Part shown: piece after piece, positions 1-8,820 of the stretch | Numbering within the stretch: the stretch's first letter is position 1 | Layout: each line of letters starts with the position of its first letter | Source of the DNA: CAYSPT01 sp964432985 | Lineage (GTDB): Bacteria; Muiribacteriota; CAYSPT01 | Assembly: GCA_964432985.1 (NCBI GenBank) | Contig: CAYSPT010000032.1 | Coordinates: 1-60,599 of the forward strand | Length of the DNA stretch: 60,599 nucleotides | Reading direction: 5' to 3' | Made by a program: the position numbers and the translations under genes | The notes under the pieces: model-generated | Told to the model about the DNA's origin: nothing | The model's input: only the letters and a program-made list of their open reading frames with translations | Database searches by the model: none

Positions 1-43
1 TTAACTTTGACCGGCTCGTGCATTGCTTGTTATGCTGATTTCA

Positions 44-90
44 GCTGCGAACAGCTTACGGCTGCGAACAGCTTACAGCTGCGAACAGCA
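44..90. repeat. 17-bp tandem repeat, 2.8 copies, hairpin-forming
   Basis: Three near-identical units starting GCTGCGAACAGC lie just upstream of the first gene. Each can fold as AGCTG-CGAA-CAGCT, a 5-bp stem with a tetraloop. The period is 17 bp, which is not a multiple of three, in keeping with a non-coding position. Its function is unknown. It could be a leader structure or slipped-strand noise. Confidence 0.7.
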
Positions 91-117
91 TGAATGATCT
101 GAAGGGATATGGTGCGA

Positions 118-2043
118 ATGAGGAAGCTGGTGCTTTTACTGGCGCTGGGAATGCTGCTTAATTCCGTCCCCGTTTGCGGACAGGGCGTTCCCATGAGTTA
201 CCTGCCGTTTGCCGACGCTCCCGAAGACATCACCGACCTGGACATCGTGGTGATATCTCCTATTCTCGATCCGGCCTGGCCCGGGCTGCCTCCCCCGGGA
301 TTTACCGGCCAGGCGGACCCGCAGGTACGCATCCGCTGGACCGTGGAACGTGAGGGGGGACCGCAGTATCCGGCCTGGGAGAACATGGTGGCTGCCACCG
401 GGCGGCACCAGCAGCCCATCCGGGGACGGGACGGCGATCCGAAGGGAGACCTCTACCCTGTGTGGCGGCCCGGTCACTACACCACCACCACCCGGGCCTG
501 GCGCTGGGTGACATACACCAGCATGACCATCCCCCCCATCACCATCAGGCGGGAGGAATCGGCCGGCCCGGTGCAGCGGACGGTAACCATCTACGACACC
601 ACCCCGCCGCGCATCCAGGTCCGCTTGTCTCAAAGTTACAGCGATGCCGCCGGTACGATAGACATCAAGGAAGACCAGCAGAACGGGTACGATGTCATCC
701 GGGGAGCCACCATACATCAGGGGGTGTTGATCGTCCAGGGAGACGGATTCGACGGATCGCTGGTTCGGGACATGAATCCGTCCGGGAGGAACCTGCTGCC
801 CATGCTGATGCTCAATGCCGGCACCAATCCGCCGGTGGACATAGGCCGGGCCATGGCTCAAAGCGGGATATGGCCGTCGGCCTGCTCCCGTATTCCGGGA
901 AACACCGCCCACGGATTCCACATTTTCGAAGACATTCCCCTGGCGGTGGAAGCCCGCACCACGGACAATTACGAGGACTACGGTGAGAACCACGTCTACC
1001 TGTACCGGTTGGTTATCGAGGAGGACGACCCGCCGGCCCGGCGTTTCGGCCGATCCCGGCCGGCGGCGGTGGAAGGTGATTCTGAGGCCATGCAGCTCCA
1101 GGCTGGATTCTCGGGCTTTACCATCCTGGAGCCGTTCAAAGAGCCGAACTATCCGCTGAGGGAAAGCGCGCCCGATGAGCGGGAAGGTCCCGGCGGCGCC
1201 GGCCAGAAACGCTACCTGCTGAAAATCTGGGCCCGTGACATCGACTACGGAGCCTACCAGGACGGCCAGCCCAACGTCACCTGGGTAACCATTCCCGTCT
1301 ATGTCCACGATATCACCCCGGTGTGCCAGCGGACCGCAACGGAGAGTGATGTGCAGGGACTCACCGTCAAGCTCTTCGGGCGCAACATAGACGAGTCCAT
1401 CACCATTATCGAAGATCCGTTGGACCACCAGGTGACCGCTGCCGCCCCCAAGACCGTCCGGTTCCTGGCCAAAGGCGGTCATCTGGTAAACCAGGACCCC
1501 TTCGAGACGGATTTTCTCGAAGAAATAATCATGCCCGACGGAGAGATAATATCCATCACCGATTTCGGAAACATCTGCGCCGACACCGGTTCGGGGCTCA
1601 AGGACGCGCTCATGCTGCCCGAGCAGACCCGTCTGCAGATAGAGGTGCGGGCCCTGGACAATTACTCCATCGATCGGGTGGTCAACGACCAGGAGGGAAT
1701 CCCCCCCGATATGCCGCCGTTTCTGCATTGGAGGATAGACGGCATGGAGAATCTGGACATTGGCGCCCTGGACTGCCCTACCGAGGTAAAGTTTCAGTTT
1801 GCCAACTACCGTCTCGGGCACGGATTCATCTCCCACGTGAGCTACCGGTTCCGCTTCGTGTTGGAAAGCCGTGACAAGGCCGGCAACGAATACACGTACA
1901 ACTTTCCTATTTACATCTACGATACCCGGTATATCCACCAGGAAATCATGCAAAAGGCGAAGCCGGACAAAAGTGACGGAGAGGAAAACGAGGGTTCTTC
2001 AGGGGGAGAGGACAGTGAAACAGGTGAGACGGAAGGGCCATGA
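118..2043 (+). CDS. Secreted protein of unknown function (paralogue A)
   Basis: I do not recognise this family. The N-terminus (MRKLVLLLALGMLL) is a clear Sec signal peptide ending near a GQG, so the mature protein is exported. The body of about 620 residues is rich in beta-type segments with recurring phrases such as DTTPPRIQVRLSQ, HIFEDIPL and VHDITPVC, which resembles extracellular Ig/cadherin-like modules, although no named domain can be assigned. The last 25 residues are an acidic Gly/Ser/Glu tail. ATG codons exist at 109 and 118. An AAGGG ribosome site a few bases upstream fits 112-118 better than 109. The next gene is a tandem paralogue with the same order of motifs, so the pair arose by duplication and may act together at the cell surface. 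Confidence 0.75.
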   Translation: MRKLVLLLALGMLLNSVPVCGQGVPMSYLPFADAPEDITDLDIVVISPILDPAWPGLPPPGFTGQADPQVRIRWTVEREGGPQYPAWENMVAATGRHQQPIRGRDGDPKGDLYPVWRPGHYTTTTRAWRWVTYTSMTIPPITIRREESAGPVQRTVTIYDTTPPRIQVRLSQSYSDAAGTIDIKEDQQNGYDVIRGATIHQGVLIVQGDGFDGSLVRDMNPSGRNLLPMLMLNAGTNPPVDIGRAMAQSGIWPSACSRIPGNTAHGFHIFEDIPLAVEARTTDNYEDYGENHVYLYRLVIEEDDPPARRFGRSRPAAVEGDSEAMQLQAGFSGFTILEPFKEPNYPLRESAPDEREGPGGAGQKRYLLKIWARDIDYGAYQDGQPNVTWVTIPVYVHDITPVCQRTATESDVQGLTVKLFGRNIDESITIIEDPLDHQVTAAAPKTVRFLAKGGHLVNQDPFETDFLEEIIMPDGEIISITDFGNICADTGSGLKDALMLPEQTRLQIEVRALDNYSIDRVVNDQEGIPPDMPPFLHWRIDGMENLDIGALDCPTEVKFQFANYRLGHGFISHVSYRFRFVLESRDKAGNEYTYNFPIYIYDTRYIHQEIMQKAKPDKSDGEENEGSSGGEDSETGETEGP

Positions 2044-2086
2044 GGTGCGGAACAGCGGCGTGCGCAACGAAAAGGGCTTGAGCGCG

Positions 2087-4073
2087 ATGAGAACATGGAG
2101 ATTGTTCCTGTTGCTGGCATTGCTCCTCTGTACGGTAGGGGCGCAGGGTCAGCCGCTGCCTCTGAGCTATCAACCGTCGCGGGACGGTCCCGAAGATGTC
2201 ACTGACCTGGACCTGGTGGTGTACTCAGAAGTGCTCAACGCCGGTTGGCGCGGGGCTGGCACCTTCGGGACGGGTGTGGCCAATCCCCAGGCCCGTATCC
2301 GCTGGATGGTCGAGCGCCGCCACAGCTCAATGAGTTCTCTCTGGGAGCAAATGGCACCGGCCATGGGTACCCACCGGCAGCCTGTCAATAACCTCACTGA
2401 AGATTCGAAAGGCGGCCTGTTCCCGGTGTGGCGCCCCGGGACATACCGTGTTTCCACCAAGGCCTCACGGATGGTGCAGTACGAGACATCATCGGGTGAG
2501 ATGGTCCCGCGGGAGGAAGAGGCCGGCCCGGTGCGAAGAGACATCACCGTGTTCGACACCACACCGCCTCGCATTCAGATCCGGTTGTCGCAAGATATTA
2601 GCGGCTCGTCCGGAACCATCGACGTTATGGAAGCGCAGCAGGATGGTCAGGATGTGATTACCGGGCCCACCAGCCACAAGGGAGTGCTGGTGGTGCAGGG
2701 AGCGGGTTTCGACGGATCGCTGGTGCGGGACGGGAATCCTTCCGGGGCCAATGTCATGCCCACCCTGGTGCTCAACGCCGGCGACAACCCGCAGATCGAT
2801 ATAGGGGAGGTCATGGCAGCCAGCGGCCGGTGGCCGTCTTCCTGCTCGATGATTCCGGATTCCATCGCTTATGGATTCCACATTTTCGAGGACATTCCCC
2901 TGGTGGTGGAAGCCCGAGTCACGGACAACTACGAAGACTACCGGCACGACCATGATTTCTCGTATTATCTTCAAATTGAGCAGGATTCCGGCGGGCTCGA
3001 AAGAATGACTCTCTTGCGAAGCGGTATTCCCGCAGGCACCTCGGCTATTCTCCCGCGGGATGAAGACTATGCCCGCCTGGTAATACACGATCATTTCAAG
3101 GAGCCCAATTACCCGCTCAGGGAAACGATTCCTGATGAGACCGGCGAGGTGGCGCAACGGTACTACTTCCTGCACATCTTTGCCAGTGATCGAAACGGCT
3201 GCTGCCAGGGCGGCCAACCAAACATCTCCCGGGTGCGCATTCCGATCTTCGTGCATGACATAACACCGGTGTGCCATGGAACCGGGGGAAATGAACCCGG
3301 GCAAAATGAACCCGGNNNNNNNNNNNNNNNNNNNNNNNNNNNNNNNNNNNNNNNNNNNNNNNNNNNNNNNNNNNNNNNNNNNNNNNNNNNNNNNNNNNNN
3401 NNNNNNNNNNNNNNNAAATGAACCCGGGCAAAATGAACCCGGACGGGGTCTCACTATCAGTTTTACCGGTCGTAACATCGATGAGAGTATTACTATTATC
3501 GAGGACCCGGTGGATCAAGAAATCACCGAATTATCGCCAAAAACCGTCCGCTTTATCATCAATGGGGGACACATCGTAGACAGTGAGCCCTTCGAAACGG
3601 AATTCCTCCGTGAACTGATTGTGCCCGGCGATGAGATATTGTCCGTCACAGACTTTGGTAATATTTGTGCAGATAGCGATTCGGATCTCAAGGAGGCTGT
3701 GTACCTGCCGGAGAAAACCCGGATACAGATTGCCGTATCGTGCCGGGACAACTATTCTATCGATCACCTTGTCAACGATACCGCGGGTGTTCCTCCCGAT
3801 GTTCCGCCTTTCATTCACTGGCGGATAGAAGGGCTGGAGGGGCTGGACCCTTCGGCGCTTGACTGCCCCACAGAAGCCAAGTTCCCTTTTGCCAATTTCA
3901 CGCCGGGGTACGGCTTTCTCGAGCAGGTGGACTACCGGTTCCGTTTCGTGCTGGAAAGTCGGGACAAGGCCGGTAACGAGATCATGCTTAGCTTTCCGAT
4001 TTACATCATCGATACTCGCTACGTATTTCAGGAAATCTGGCATAAGGACAAACCTCTCGAGGAGCAGGACTGA
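2087..4073 (+). CDS. Secreted protein of unknown function (paralogue B), interrupted by assembly gap
   Basis: This is a tandem paralogue of the preceding gene. It has a signal peptide (MRTWRLFLLLALLLC), the same DTTPPRIQIRLSQ, HIFEDIPL and VHDITPVC landmarks, and the same closing block (YRFRFVLESRDKAGNE). The ATG follows AAAGGG with suitable spacing. A run of exactly 100 N splits the gene. The coding frame before the gap and the frame after it differ only because 100 is a placeholder length. Both flanks encode the same NEPGQ pentapeptide repeat in the same repeat phase, so the true gene is most likely one intact open frame. The repeat replaces the short TATESDVQ linker of paralogue A, between VHDITPVC and GRNIDESITIIED. 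Function unknown. Confidence 0.7.
3289..3442 (+). repeat. 15-bp coding tandem repeat (NEPGQ)n flanking the gap
   Basis: The unit AAATGAACCCGGGCA occurs almost twice on each side of the N run and encodes Asn-Glu-Pro-Gly-Gln. The unit contains the self-complementary CCCGGG. Repeat collapse explains why the assembler stopped here. Phase continuity predicts a real missing length of 3 + 15n bases, which restores the frame. Confidence 0.85.
3316..3415. other. Assembly gap (100 N)
   Basis: Exactly 100 unknown bases, the conventional placeholder for a scaffold gap of unknown size. Nothing can be said about the sequence inside except that both edges are the same tandem repeat. Confidence 0.99.
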
Positions 4074-4121
4074 CCAGTATTGTTTGGATCATATTTCAAC
4101 ACTATGATTTCCTGAAGCCGG

Positions 4122-5846
4122 TCAGCGCGCTAAACGGAATCCGAACAGGTTGGCGGCATCTCTCGGAAGGTACATGAGATTGACGGCGTGAAGCCCGGCT
4201 TTCTGCCCGTCGATGGCCCCGCCGCCCCGGGCAACAGTCAGATTTTCAAAGGGGTAGGGGCAGGCCAGGAAGTCGCCGAAAAAGCGGATTACGGGGCTGG
4301 TTACCGTGGCCATCGGCAAACCGGCGGTGCCGACGGCCGAAACAAATCCCTCTTGCATAAAGCTGGCGGTGGTGGTCCGCTCAGTGGTCCACTCCCAGGC
4401 GTTTCCTATCATGTCATAGCATCCGCAGGATGAAACTGCCCTTGACGCTGTTCCCGTGAGGTGGAGCGAGTACTGGTTGCCGCTGCCGTCCGGGCGGTTT
4501 GTTTCCCCATCCGTGTTCACCGCGCCCAGGGGCAGGCTTCCGGGCCAGATATTGCAGGCTTCACTCCCGTCTCCCGGGTCATGGGCGTCCGGATCGGGGG
4601 TGCCGGCCGCGGCCTGAAACCACTCGGCAGCACTGGGGATCCGCTTGCCGATATCGGTGGCCAGTTGTTTCACTTCCGTGGGGCTGATCATCATCCAGGG
4701 CCCCGAGCCGTACCGTGAGACAGGCTGCCCGTTTTCCCCCGGGGAATTTTCGTAGATATCCATGGCAAAGGATCCCACCTTCACCATCCCCGGTAATGGA
4801 ATACACGGGGCCAGGACCGTACCGTCCAGGATGTCGTTGGTCACTACCGAGGCGGGGATGATCCGGTTACCGGGGTTGTTGTGCAGGTAGCCGATGAGCT
4901 TTGAATGAGCGTGTCCCGACGGTACGGAAGCCGAAGCGGACAGGACAGTCTTAAATGTGCCCTGGATTGCAGTGGTCTTCACAGCAAACACATAGTAGTC
5001 GGTGCCCGGCCGGCGCTTCCCGGTGTCGAGTTTCGTGAAATCGAGAATCGAACCGCTGCGGTTTTCCAGGACCGCTCCTCCTACCACCACCCGCCCGGGA
5101 GTAATCTGCAGGCTGTTGTGGTCGCGGTAGAGTACCTCCACGGTGTAGCCTTCAGCCTTCATTATCTGGAGCTTGACCGAGGTCCGGGCGGCATCGTACT
5201 CGTCGGAAAGAGCGGTTACCGGAATAGAGTACTTTCCCGGGGCGGTCGAGCCGGGTATCGGGGTTTTCATCGAAAAAATCAGCTCCCCGGGCTGCACCTG
5301 AGGTCCGGGTATGTCCTCGGTAAACACCGCCATTCCCACGTCGAGTTTTCTCATGTTGGCGGTAACAGACCGGATTGTGCCCGGCTCGTCAAAGAATTGA
5401 ACCGTTATCCGGATCGTCAACGGTGCGCTCCCTCCCGCAGAAATAATTTCAGGAGACACCGAAACCGCGGTAATCGTAAAAGGAATCACAGTCGGGTTGT
5501 TTTGCTTAAGCTTCTTTTCGTATGAGTCCAGCAGACGCAGCGCCGAGCGGTTGCCCGGAGCGAGCGACAAAGAGTGGTTGAGTGCCCTGACGGCCCGGCG
5601 AAGCTCTCCCGACCTTCCGTAGCAGAATCCGAGCCTGAAAAAGACGCCCGCCCGGCTGGGATTGATGTTCACTACCGTTTCGAACTGCTGCGCTGCTTCG
5701 CGGTATTTTTTCTCCCGGATCAGCTCTTCGCCGCGCTGGCGACAGACGGCTTCCAGGTCAATTCCAAAGGTGCGGCCGGAGGGCAAAACCACCATCAATA
5801 CCAGGCAGAACAACAACGCTTTTGCAGACCTGATTGGAATCGACAT
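4122..5846 (-). CDS. Exported TPR protein with formylglycine-generating-enzyme-like domain
   Basis: A signal peptide (about residues 1-28) is followed by tetratricopeptide-type helices (about 35-115, GEELIREKKYREAAQQFE), Ig-like beta segments (about 120-330) and a C-terminal SUMF1/FGE-sulfatase fold (about 350-574). FGE landmarks are present: IPSAAEWFQAA, GCYDMIGNAWEWT and the terminal GFRLAR. In active formylglycine-generating enzymes the end of the domain usually carries a catalytic cysteine (GFRC). Here it is Leu, so enzymatic activity is doubtful and the domain may bind ligands or partners instead, as in many bacterial FGE-fold proteins. The gene is convergent with the secreted-protein pair, and no clear terminator lies between them. 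A GAGAGG ribosome site precedes the ATG. Confidence 0.8.
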   Translation of the reverse strand: MSIPIRSAKALLFCLVLMVVLPSGRTFGIDLEAVCRQRGEELIREKKYREAAQQFETVVNINPSRAGVFFRLGFCYGRSGELRRAVRALNHSLSLAPGNRSALRLLDSYEKKLKQNNPTVIPFTITAVSVSPEIISAGGSAPLTIRITVQFFDEPGTIRSVTANMRKLDVGMAVFTEDIPGPQVQPGELIFSMKTPIPGSTAPGKYSIPVTALSDEYDAARTSVKLQIMKAEGYTVEVLYRDHNSLQITPGRVVVGGAVLENRSGSILDFTKLDTGKRRPGTDYYVFAVKTTAIQGTFKTVLSASASVPSGHAHSKLIGYLHNNPGNRIIPASVVTNDILDGTVLAPCIPLPGMVKVGSFAMDIYENSPGENGQPVSRYGSGPWMMISPTEVKQLATDIGKRIPSAAEWFQAAAGTPDPDAHDPGDGSEACNIWPGSLPLGAVNTDGETNRPDGSGNQYSLHLTGTASRAVSSCGCYDMIGNAWEWTTERTTTASFMQEGFVSAVGTAGLPMATVTSPVIRFFGDFLACPYPFENLTVARGGGAIDGQKAGLHAVNLMYLPRDAANLFGFRLAR

Positions 5847-5956
5847 TCTGAAATAATTTACCTCTCACTTTAAATATTATCTGCTGTTCACGGCGTAACG
5901 TCAAGTATCATGTCAATGAGGTCACCCGAGATGCGAGATGGTGTTGTTTTCGTTGC

Positions 5957-6802
5957 CTACCGGATGGTGGTTAGGACCATGTGGATTCCCCGCAACGTGG
6001 CGGCGCCTGATGAAGCCCCTACCGCGAGCAAGGTCCGGATCGCTTCCGTGATAACCGAGAGTTTACCGCCGCCAGCAAAACCAGCCATTCTCAATACAGG
6101 CTCTCCGAAGCGCCGCGAGAGGGCGAATTGCAGAAAACAACAGCTTATCCAGCCGGTGCGGTGGAGATTGCTACTCACCGATTCTGTCAGTGCCGACCGG
6201 ATTGTCTTCGGGAGCAGGTCCGAGAAGGCAAGCACACCGGTAAGCACGTCGTCACCTTCCGGAGTCAGACCGTTACCGCAGCCAATGATACCGGTCACCG
6301 CAGCCGCCAGGTGATGTCCCGTGCTCAGAGCGTGTTCAAGCGCCTTTTCGTGCCGGTCGAGACCGTCTGTTGAAGGCGGCTTGAGGTGCGGGGTGATGGC
6401 AGAGCCAAGGGCACGCACACCCGTTGTTTTGCCGGAAAGCGGGGCCAGGGCAGCGTCCCATACCTCAGAACCTTCTGTGATGAGTACTGCTCTCCCCGGA
6501 AAAAGCAGTCCGTTTGTGTGCTGCTCCACCGGCAGCCCGGGATATAAGTGTCTGAGGAATTCGGGCGATACGTGTACAGAGCCGGGAACCCCTGGGGTGT
6601 CCCTAAGAACTCCGGGAGCATTCCTAAGGATGCCAGGAGCATTCACAAAGACACCAGGAGTGGTTGTTAGAATAGAGACCAGGTCATCATCGGTGGTGCG
6701 AATGGTAGCTGCGTGATCGTAGACTGCCGCCACGGTCCCATTCCACCCCGAGAAGCGGACCAGAGTTTTTTCCAGCCTGATAGCGGTTTCCTGCAATAGC
6801 AT
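5957..6802 (-). CDS. DUF2877 family protein
   Basis: The motif GLTPEGDDVLTG, about two thirds along the 281 residues, is the hallmark of the DUF2877 family, which has no established biochemical role. It starts 12 bp after modC on the same strand, so it is probably the last gene of the mod operon, although the ribosome site is weak. Residues about 47-75 hold four units of a 7-residue repeat (TPGVFVN, APGILRN, APGVLRD, TPGVPGS) that looks like a recent in-frame expansion in a surface loop. Confidence 0.7.
   Translation of the reverse strand: MLLQETAIRLEKTLVRFSGWNGTVAAVYDHAATIRTTDDDLVSILTTTPGVFVNAPGILRNAPGVLRDTPGVPGSVHVSPEFLRHLYPGLPVEQHTNGLLFPGRAVLITEGSEVWDAALAPLSGKTTGVRALGSAITPHLKPPSTDGLDRHEKALEHALSTGHHLAAAVTGIIGCGNGLTPEGDDVLTGVLAFSDLLPKTIRSALTESVSSNLHRTGWISCCFLQFALSRRFGEPVLRMAGFAGGGKLSVITEAIRTLLAVGASSGAATLRGIHMVLTTIR
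6576..6661 (-). repeat. 21-bp in-frame repeat, about 4 units, inside the DUF2877 gene
   Basis: Successive units encode x-P-G-(V/I)-(L/F)-(R/V)-(N/D). The repeat is degenerate at the DNA level, and its length is a multiple of three. Confidence 0.7.
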
Positions 6803-6814
6803 AGTCTGTACCGG

Positions 6815-7975
6815 TCAGCCCGGTTGTTCTCCCATCAGCCGAATTGACCGGGCTTTGACGAGCAGAAAAACGGTTTTCCCGGGAGCCAGTCCGAGCTCTT
6901 CAGCCGCCGGGGAAGTAATTTCAGCTATCAGTTTCTTGTTACCCGGTTTCGTACTCTCACCCGGTTTCGGGCTGTCATCCGGTTTCGTGCCGCCATCCGG
7001 TTCCTTGACCACCTCGACCCGTACGATAGCCCGGCCGCCTGTTTTCTGGATGCGGTCGACCCGGGCCGGCAGGACATTGCGAACGCTCACTGCTTCCGGC
7101 CGGGTGGTGGAGAGCACAATTTCCGCAGCTTTCAACCCCAGCAGCACGATGGCATTCTCCCGCTGGGGCAGTTCTTTGCTCCAGAAAGTCATCTGCAGGT
7201 TTTCAGTCTCCACAGTAGCCAGTCCGGTGTCGGAATTGCAGTGAACGATGCGGGCCGGAAAAATATTTTCTATGTGACTGGCCCCGGCCAGACTGAGAAC
7301 GGCCGTGTCTCCGAGAATCGACTGGGGATCGCCGCGCCCGATCAACTTTCCTTCTTGAAGTACCAGAGTGTCGTCCGCCAGGTACAGCACCTCCGAAATG
7401 TCGTGGGAAACGTACAGCACTGGTATGTCGAAGGTCCGATTGATCCGTTCGATGTACGGCAGAATTCTCCCCTTGAGTTTGAAGTCCAACGATACCAGTG
7501 GTTCGTCCAGCAGCAGCATTCGGGGACTGGTGAGCAGCGCCCTGGCCATGGCCACCCGGCTTCGCTCCCCGCCGGACATGGAATCCGGCCGCCGCTTCAG
7601 GACGGTTTCGATCTCCAGAAGCGATATAACCTGCTCGGGCCGGATTACTTTACGGGAGTTGGGTAAAAGGTCGTATCCGTAGAGAATATTTTTCATCCCT
7701 GTCAAATGGGGAAACAGGGTGGCGTCCTGGAACACGTAGCCAATCCGGCGTTTTTCCGGGGGAATATTGATATTCCGGGCGGAGCAAAACAGCGTGTCGC
7801 CGCCCACTGCGATGGTTCCCTTGTTCGGATTTAAAACCCCGGCCAGGCAGTTTAAAAACGTGGTCTTCCCGGAACCGGAGGGACCGAACACGGCGGTAAC
7901 TCCGTTTCCGGTTTCCCCCGCTGCGGTCAGGGAAAACTGACCAAGCGTTACCCGAATGTCAAAAATCAGCGACAA
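6815..7975 (-). CDS. modC: Molybdate/tungstate ABC transporter ATPase
   Basis: This is the energising subunit of oxyanion uptake, acting at the cytoplasmic face of the inner membrane. Walker A is GPSGSGKTT (residues 31-39), the Q-loop is in YVFQDATLF, the ABC signature is SGGERSR (134-140), Walker B is MLLLDEP (153-159) and the switch His is in YVSHD. A TOBE/Mop-type oxyanion-binding region follows (about 235-386), as in ModC. An 18-bp repeat (KPDDSP, KPGEST, KPGNKK) is inserted in the C-terminal domain. The ribosome site GGAGGAAGCAGG lies within the first copy of the 59-bp repeat described next. It is in an operon with modB and modA upstream and DUF2877 downstream. The choice between molybdate and tungstate cannot be made from sequence alone. 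Confidence 0.93.
   Translation of the reverse strand: MSLIFDIRVTLGQFSLTAAGETGNGVTAVFGPSGSGKTTFLNCLAGVLNPNKGTIAVGGDTLFCSARNINIPPEKRRIGYVFQDATLFPHLTGMKNILYGYDLLPNSRKVIRPEQVISLLEIETVLKRRPDSMSGGERSRVAMARALLTSPRMLLLDEPLVSLDFKLKGRILPYIERINRTFDIPVLYVSHDISEVLYLADDTLVLQEGKLIGRGDPQSILGDTAVLSLAGASHIENIFPARIVHCNSDTGLATVETENLQMTFWSKELPQRENAIVLLGLKAAEIVLSTTRPEAVSVRNVLPARVDRIQKTGGRAIVRVEVVKEPDGGTKPDDSPKPGESTKPGNKKLIAEITSPAAEELGLAPGKTVFLLVKARSIRLMGEQPG
6941..7004 (-). repeat. 18-bp in-frame repeat, about 3.5 units, inside modC
   Basis: Units begin at 6941, 6959, 6977 and 6995 on the plus strand (ACCCGGTTTCG...), a period of 18 bp. They encode a hexapeptide starting Lys-Pro in the oxyanion-binding domain, probably in an exposed loop. 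Confidence 0.8.
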
Positions 7976-7976
7976 A

Positions 7977-8195
7977 CCTGCTTCCTCCTCGTCAAGTACG
8001 AACTAATCAAGGTAGCTGTTGGGGCTATCATCTAACCTGCTTCCTCCTCGTCAAGTACGAGCTAATCAAGGTAGCTGCTGGGGCTATCATCTAACCTGCT
8101 TCCTCCTCGTCAAGTACGAACTAATCAAGGTAGCTGTTGGGGCTATCATCTAACCTGCTTCCTCCTCGTCAAGTACGAACTAACCAAGGTAGCTG
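7977..8195 (-). repeat. 59-bp tandem repeat, 3.7 copies: reiterated modB 3' end
   Basis: Units begin at 7977, 8036, 8095 and 8154 with only a few base differences. The copy furthest upstream on the minus strand contains the true last codons of modB (SYLTRRKQVR, stop). The other copies repeat those codons, the stop and the intergenic bases. Each copy carries GGAGGAAG, and the last one serves as the modC ribosome site. The period is not a multiple of three. The array lengthens the modB-modC spacer to about 170 bp. Confidence 0.9.
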
Positions 8196-8820
8196 CTGCT
8201 GCAATTACCACGGCCACGATGACCAGTCTCCAGGCCGGCTCTTCCGTACCGCCGGCATCAATTATCTGCCATATGGCCAGTGGAATGGTCTGGGTTTTTC
8301 CCCTGATATTGCTGGCGATCATGATGGTGGCTCCGAATTCCCCCAAACACCGGGCAAACGCCAGGATGGCGCCGGACACCACGCCCCGTACGGAGAGGGG
8401 CAGGGTAACGGTAAAGAACACTCTGAGCGGACCGGCTCCCAGCGTCCGGGCTGCGGTTTCCAGCTCCGGATTCACTCCCTCAATAGCGGTCTGTACCCCT
8501 TGCAGCAGCAGTGGAAAGGAGACGATGCCTCCTGCCAGAACGGCGCCCTTCCAGTCCAGGAAAAGGTTCAGTCCAAGGCGGTGGAGCAGTCCCCCCAGCG
8601 GCCGTCCGGGGCTCAGTATGATGAGCAGCAGGTAACCGGTGACAATAGGTGGAATAACCAGCGGCAGATTGAGGAATGATTCCAAAAGGCGCAGCCACCA
8701 CCGGCGCCGACTCCTGGCCAGAAGAAAACCGAAAGCCAGTCCGAAGGGCACCATGATTATCATGGCCGCGGTGCAAATCTTCAGTGATAGCAGGATGGCA
8801 TTGAGCTCGAACCGGGTCAA
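8146..8820 (-). CDS. modB: Molybdate ABC transporter permease
   Basis: This is an inner-membrane channel subunit of 224 residues with five or six hydrophobic segments. The cytoplasmic EAA-type coupling loop is well preserved (GAGPLRVFFTVTLPLSVRG) and is followed by the typical ModB stretch FARCLGEFGATIM. The TTG start overlaps the modA stop codon, which indicates translational coupling. Its last ten codons are the segment that has been tandemly multiplied downstream. Confidence 0.92.
   Translation of the reverse strand: MTRFELNAILLSLKICTAAMIIMVPFGLAFGFLLARSRRRWWLRLLESFLNLPLVIPPIVTGYLLLIILSPGRPLGGLLHRLGLNLFLDWKGAVLAGGIVSFPLLLQGVQTAIEGVNPELETAARTLGAGPLRVFFTVTLPLSVRGVVSGAILAFARCLGEFGATIMIASNIRGKTQTIPLAIWQIIDAGGTEEPAWRLVIVAVVIAAAATLVSSYLTRRKQVR

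Noticed and set aside
136..1953. Long minus-strand open frame (605 codons) opposite the first secreted protein
   Set aside because: It is a codon-bias shadow. The plus strand has a signal peptide, paralogue conservation and a ribosome site, and the minus translation has none of these.
1871..3421. Frameshift or pseudogene at the second secreted protein
   Set aside because: The frame change falls exactly across a 100-N placeholder, and both edges are in the same repeat phase, so the gene is best read as intact.
7977..8195. CRISPR array
   Set aside because: The 59-bp units are directly adjacent with no unique spacers, and they contain the modB coding end and stop. No cas gene is near.
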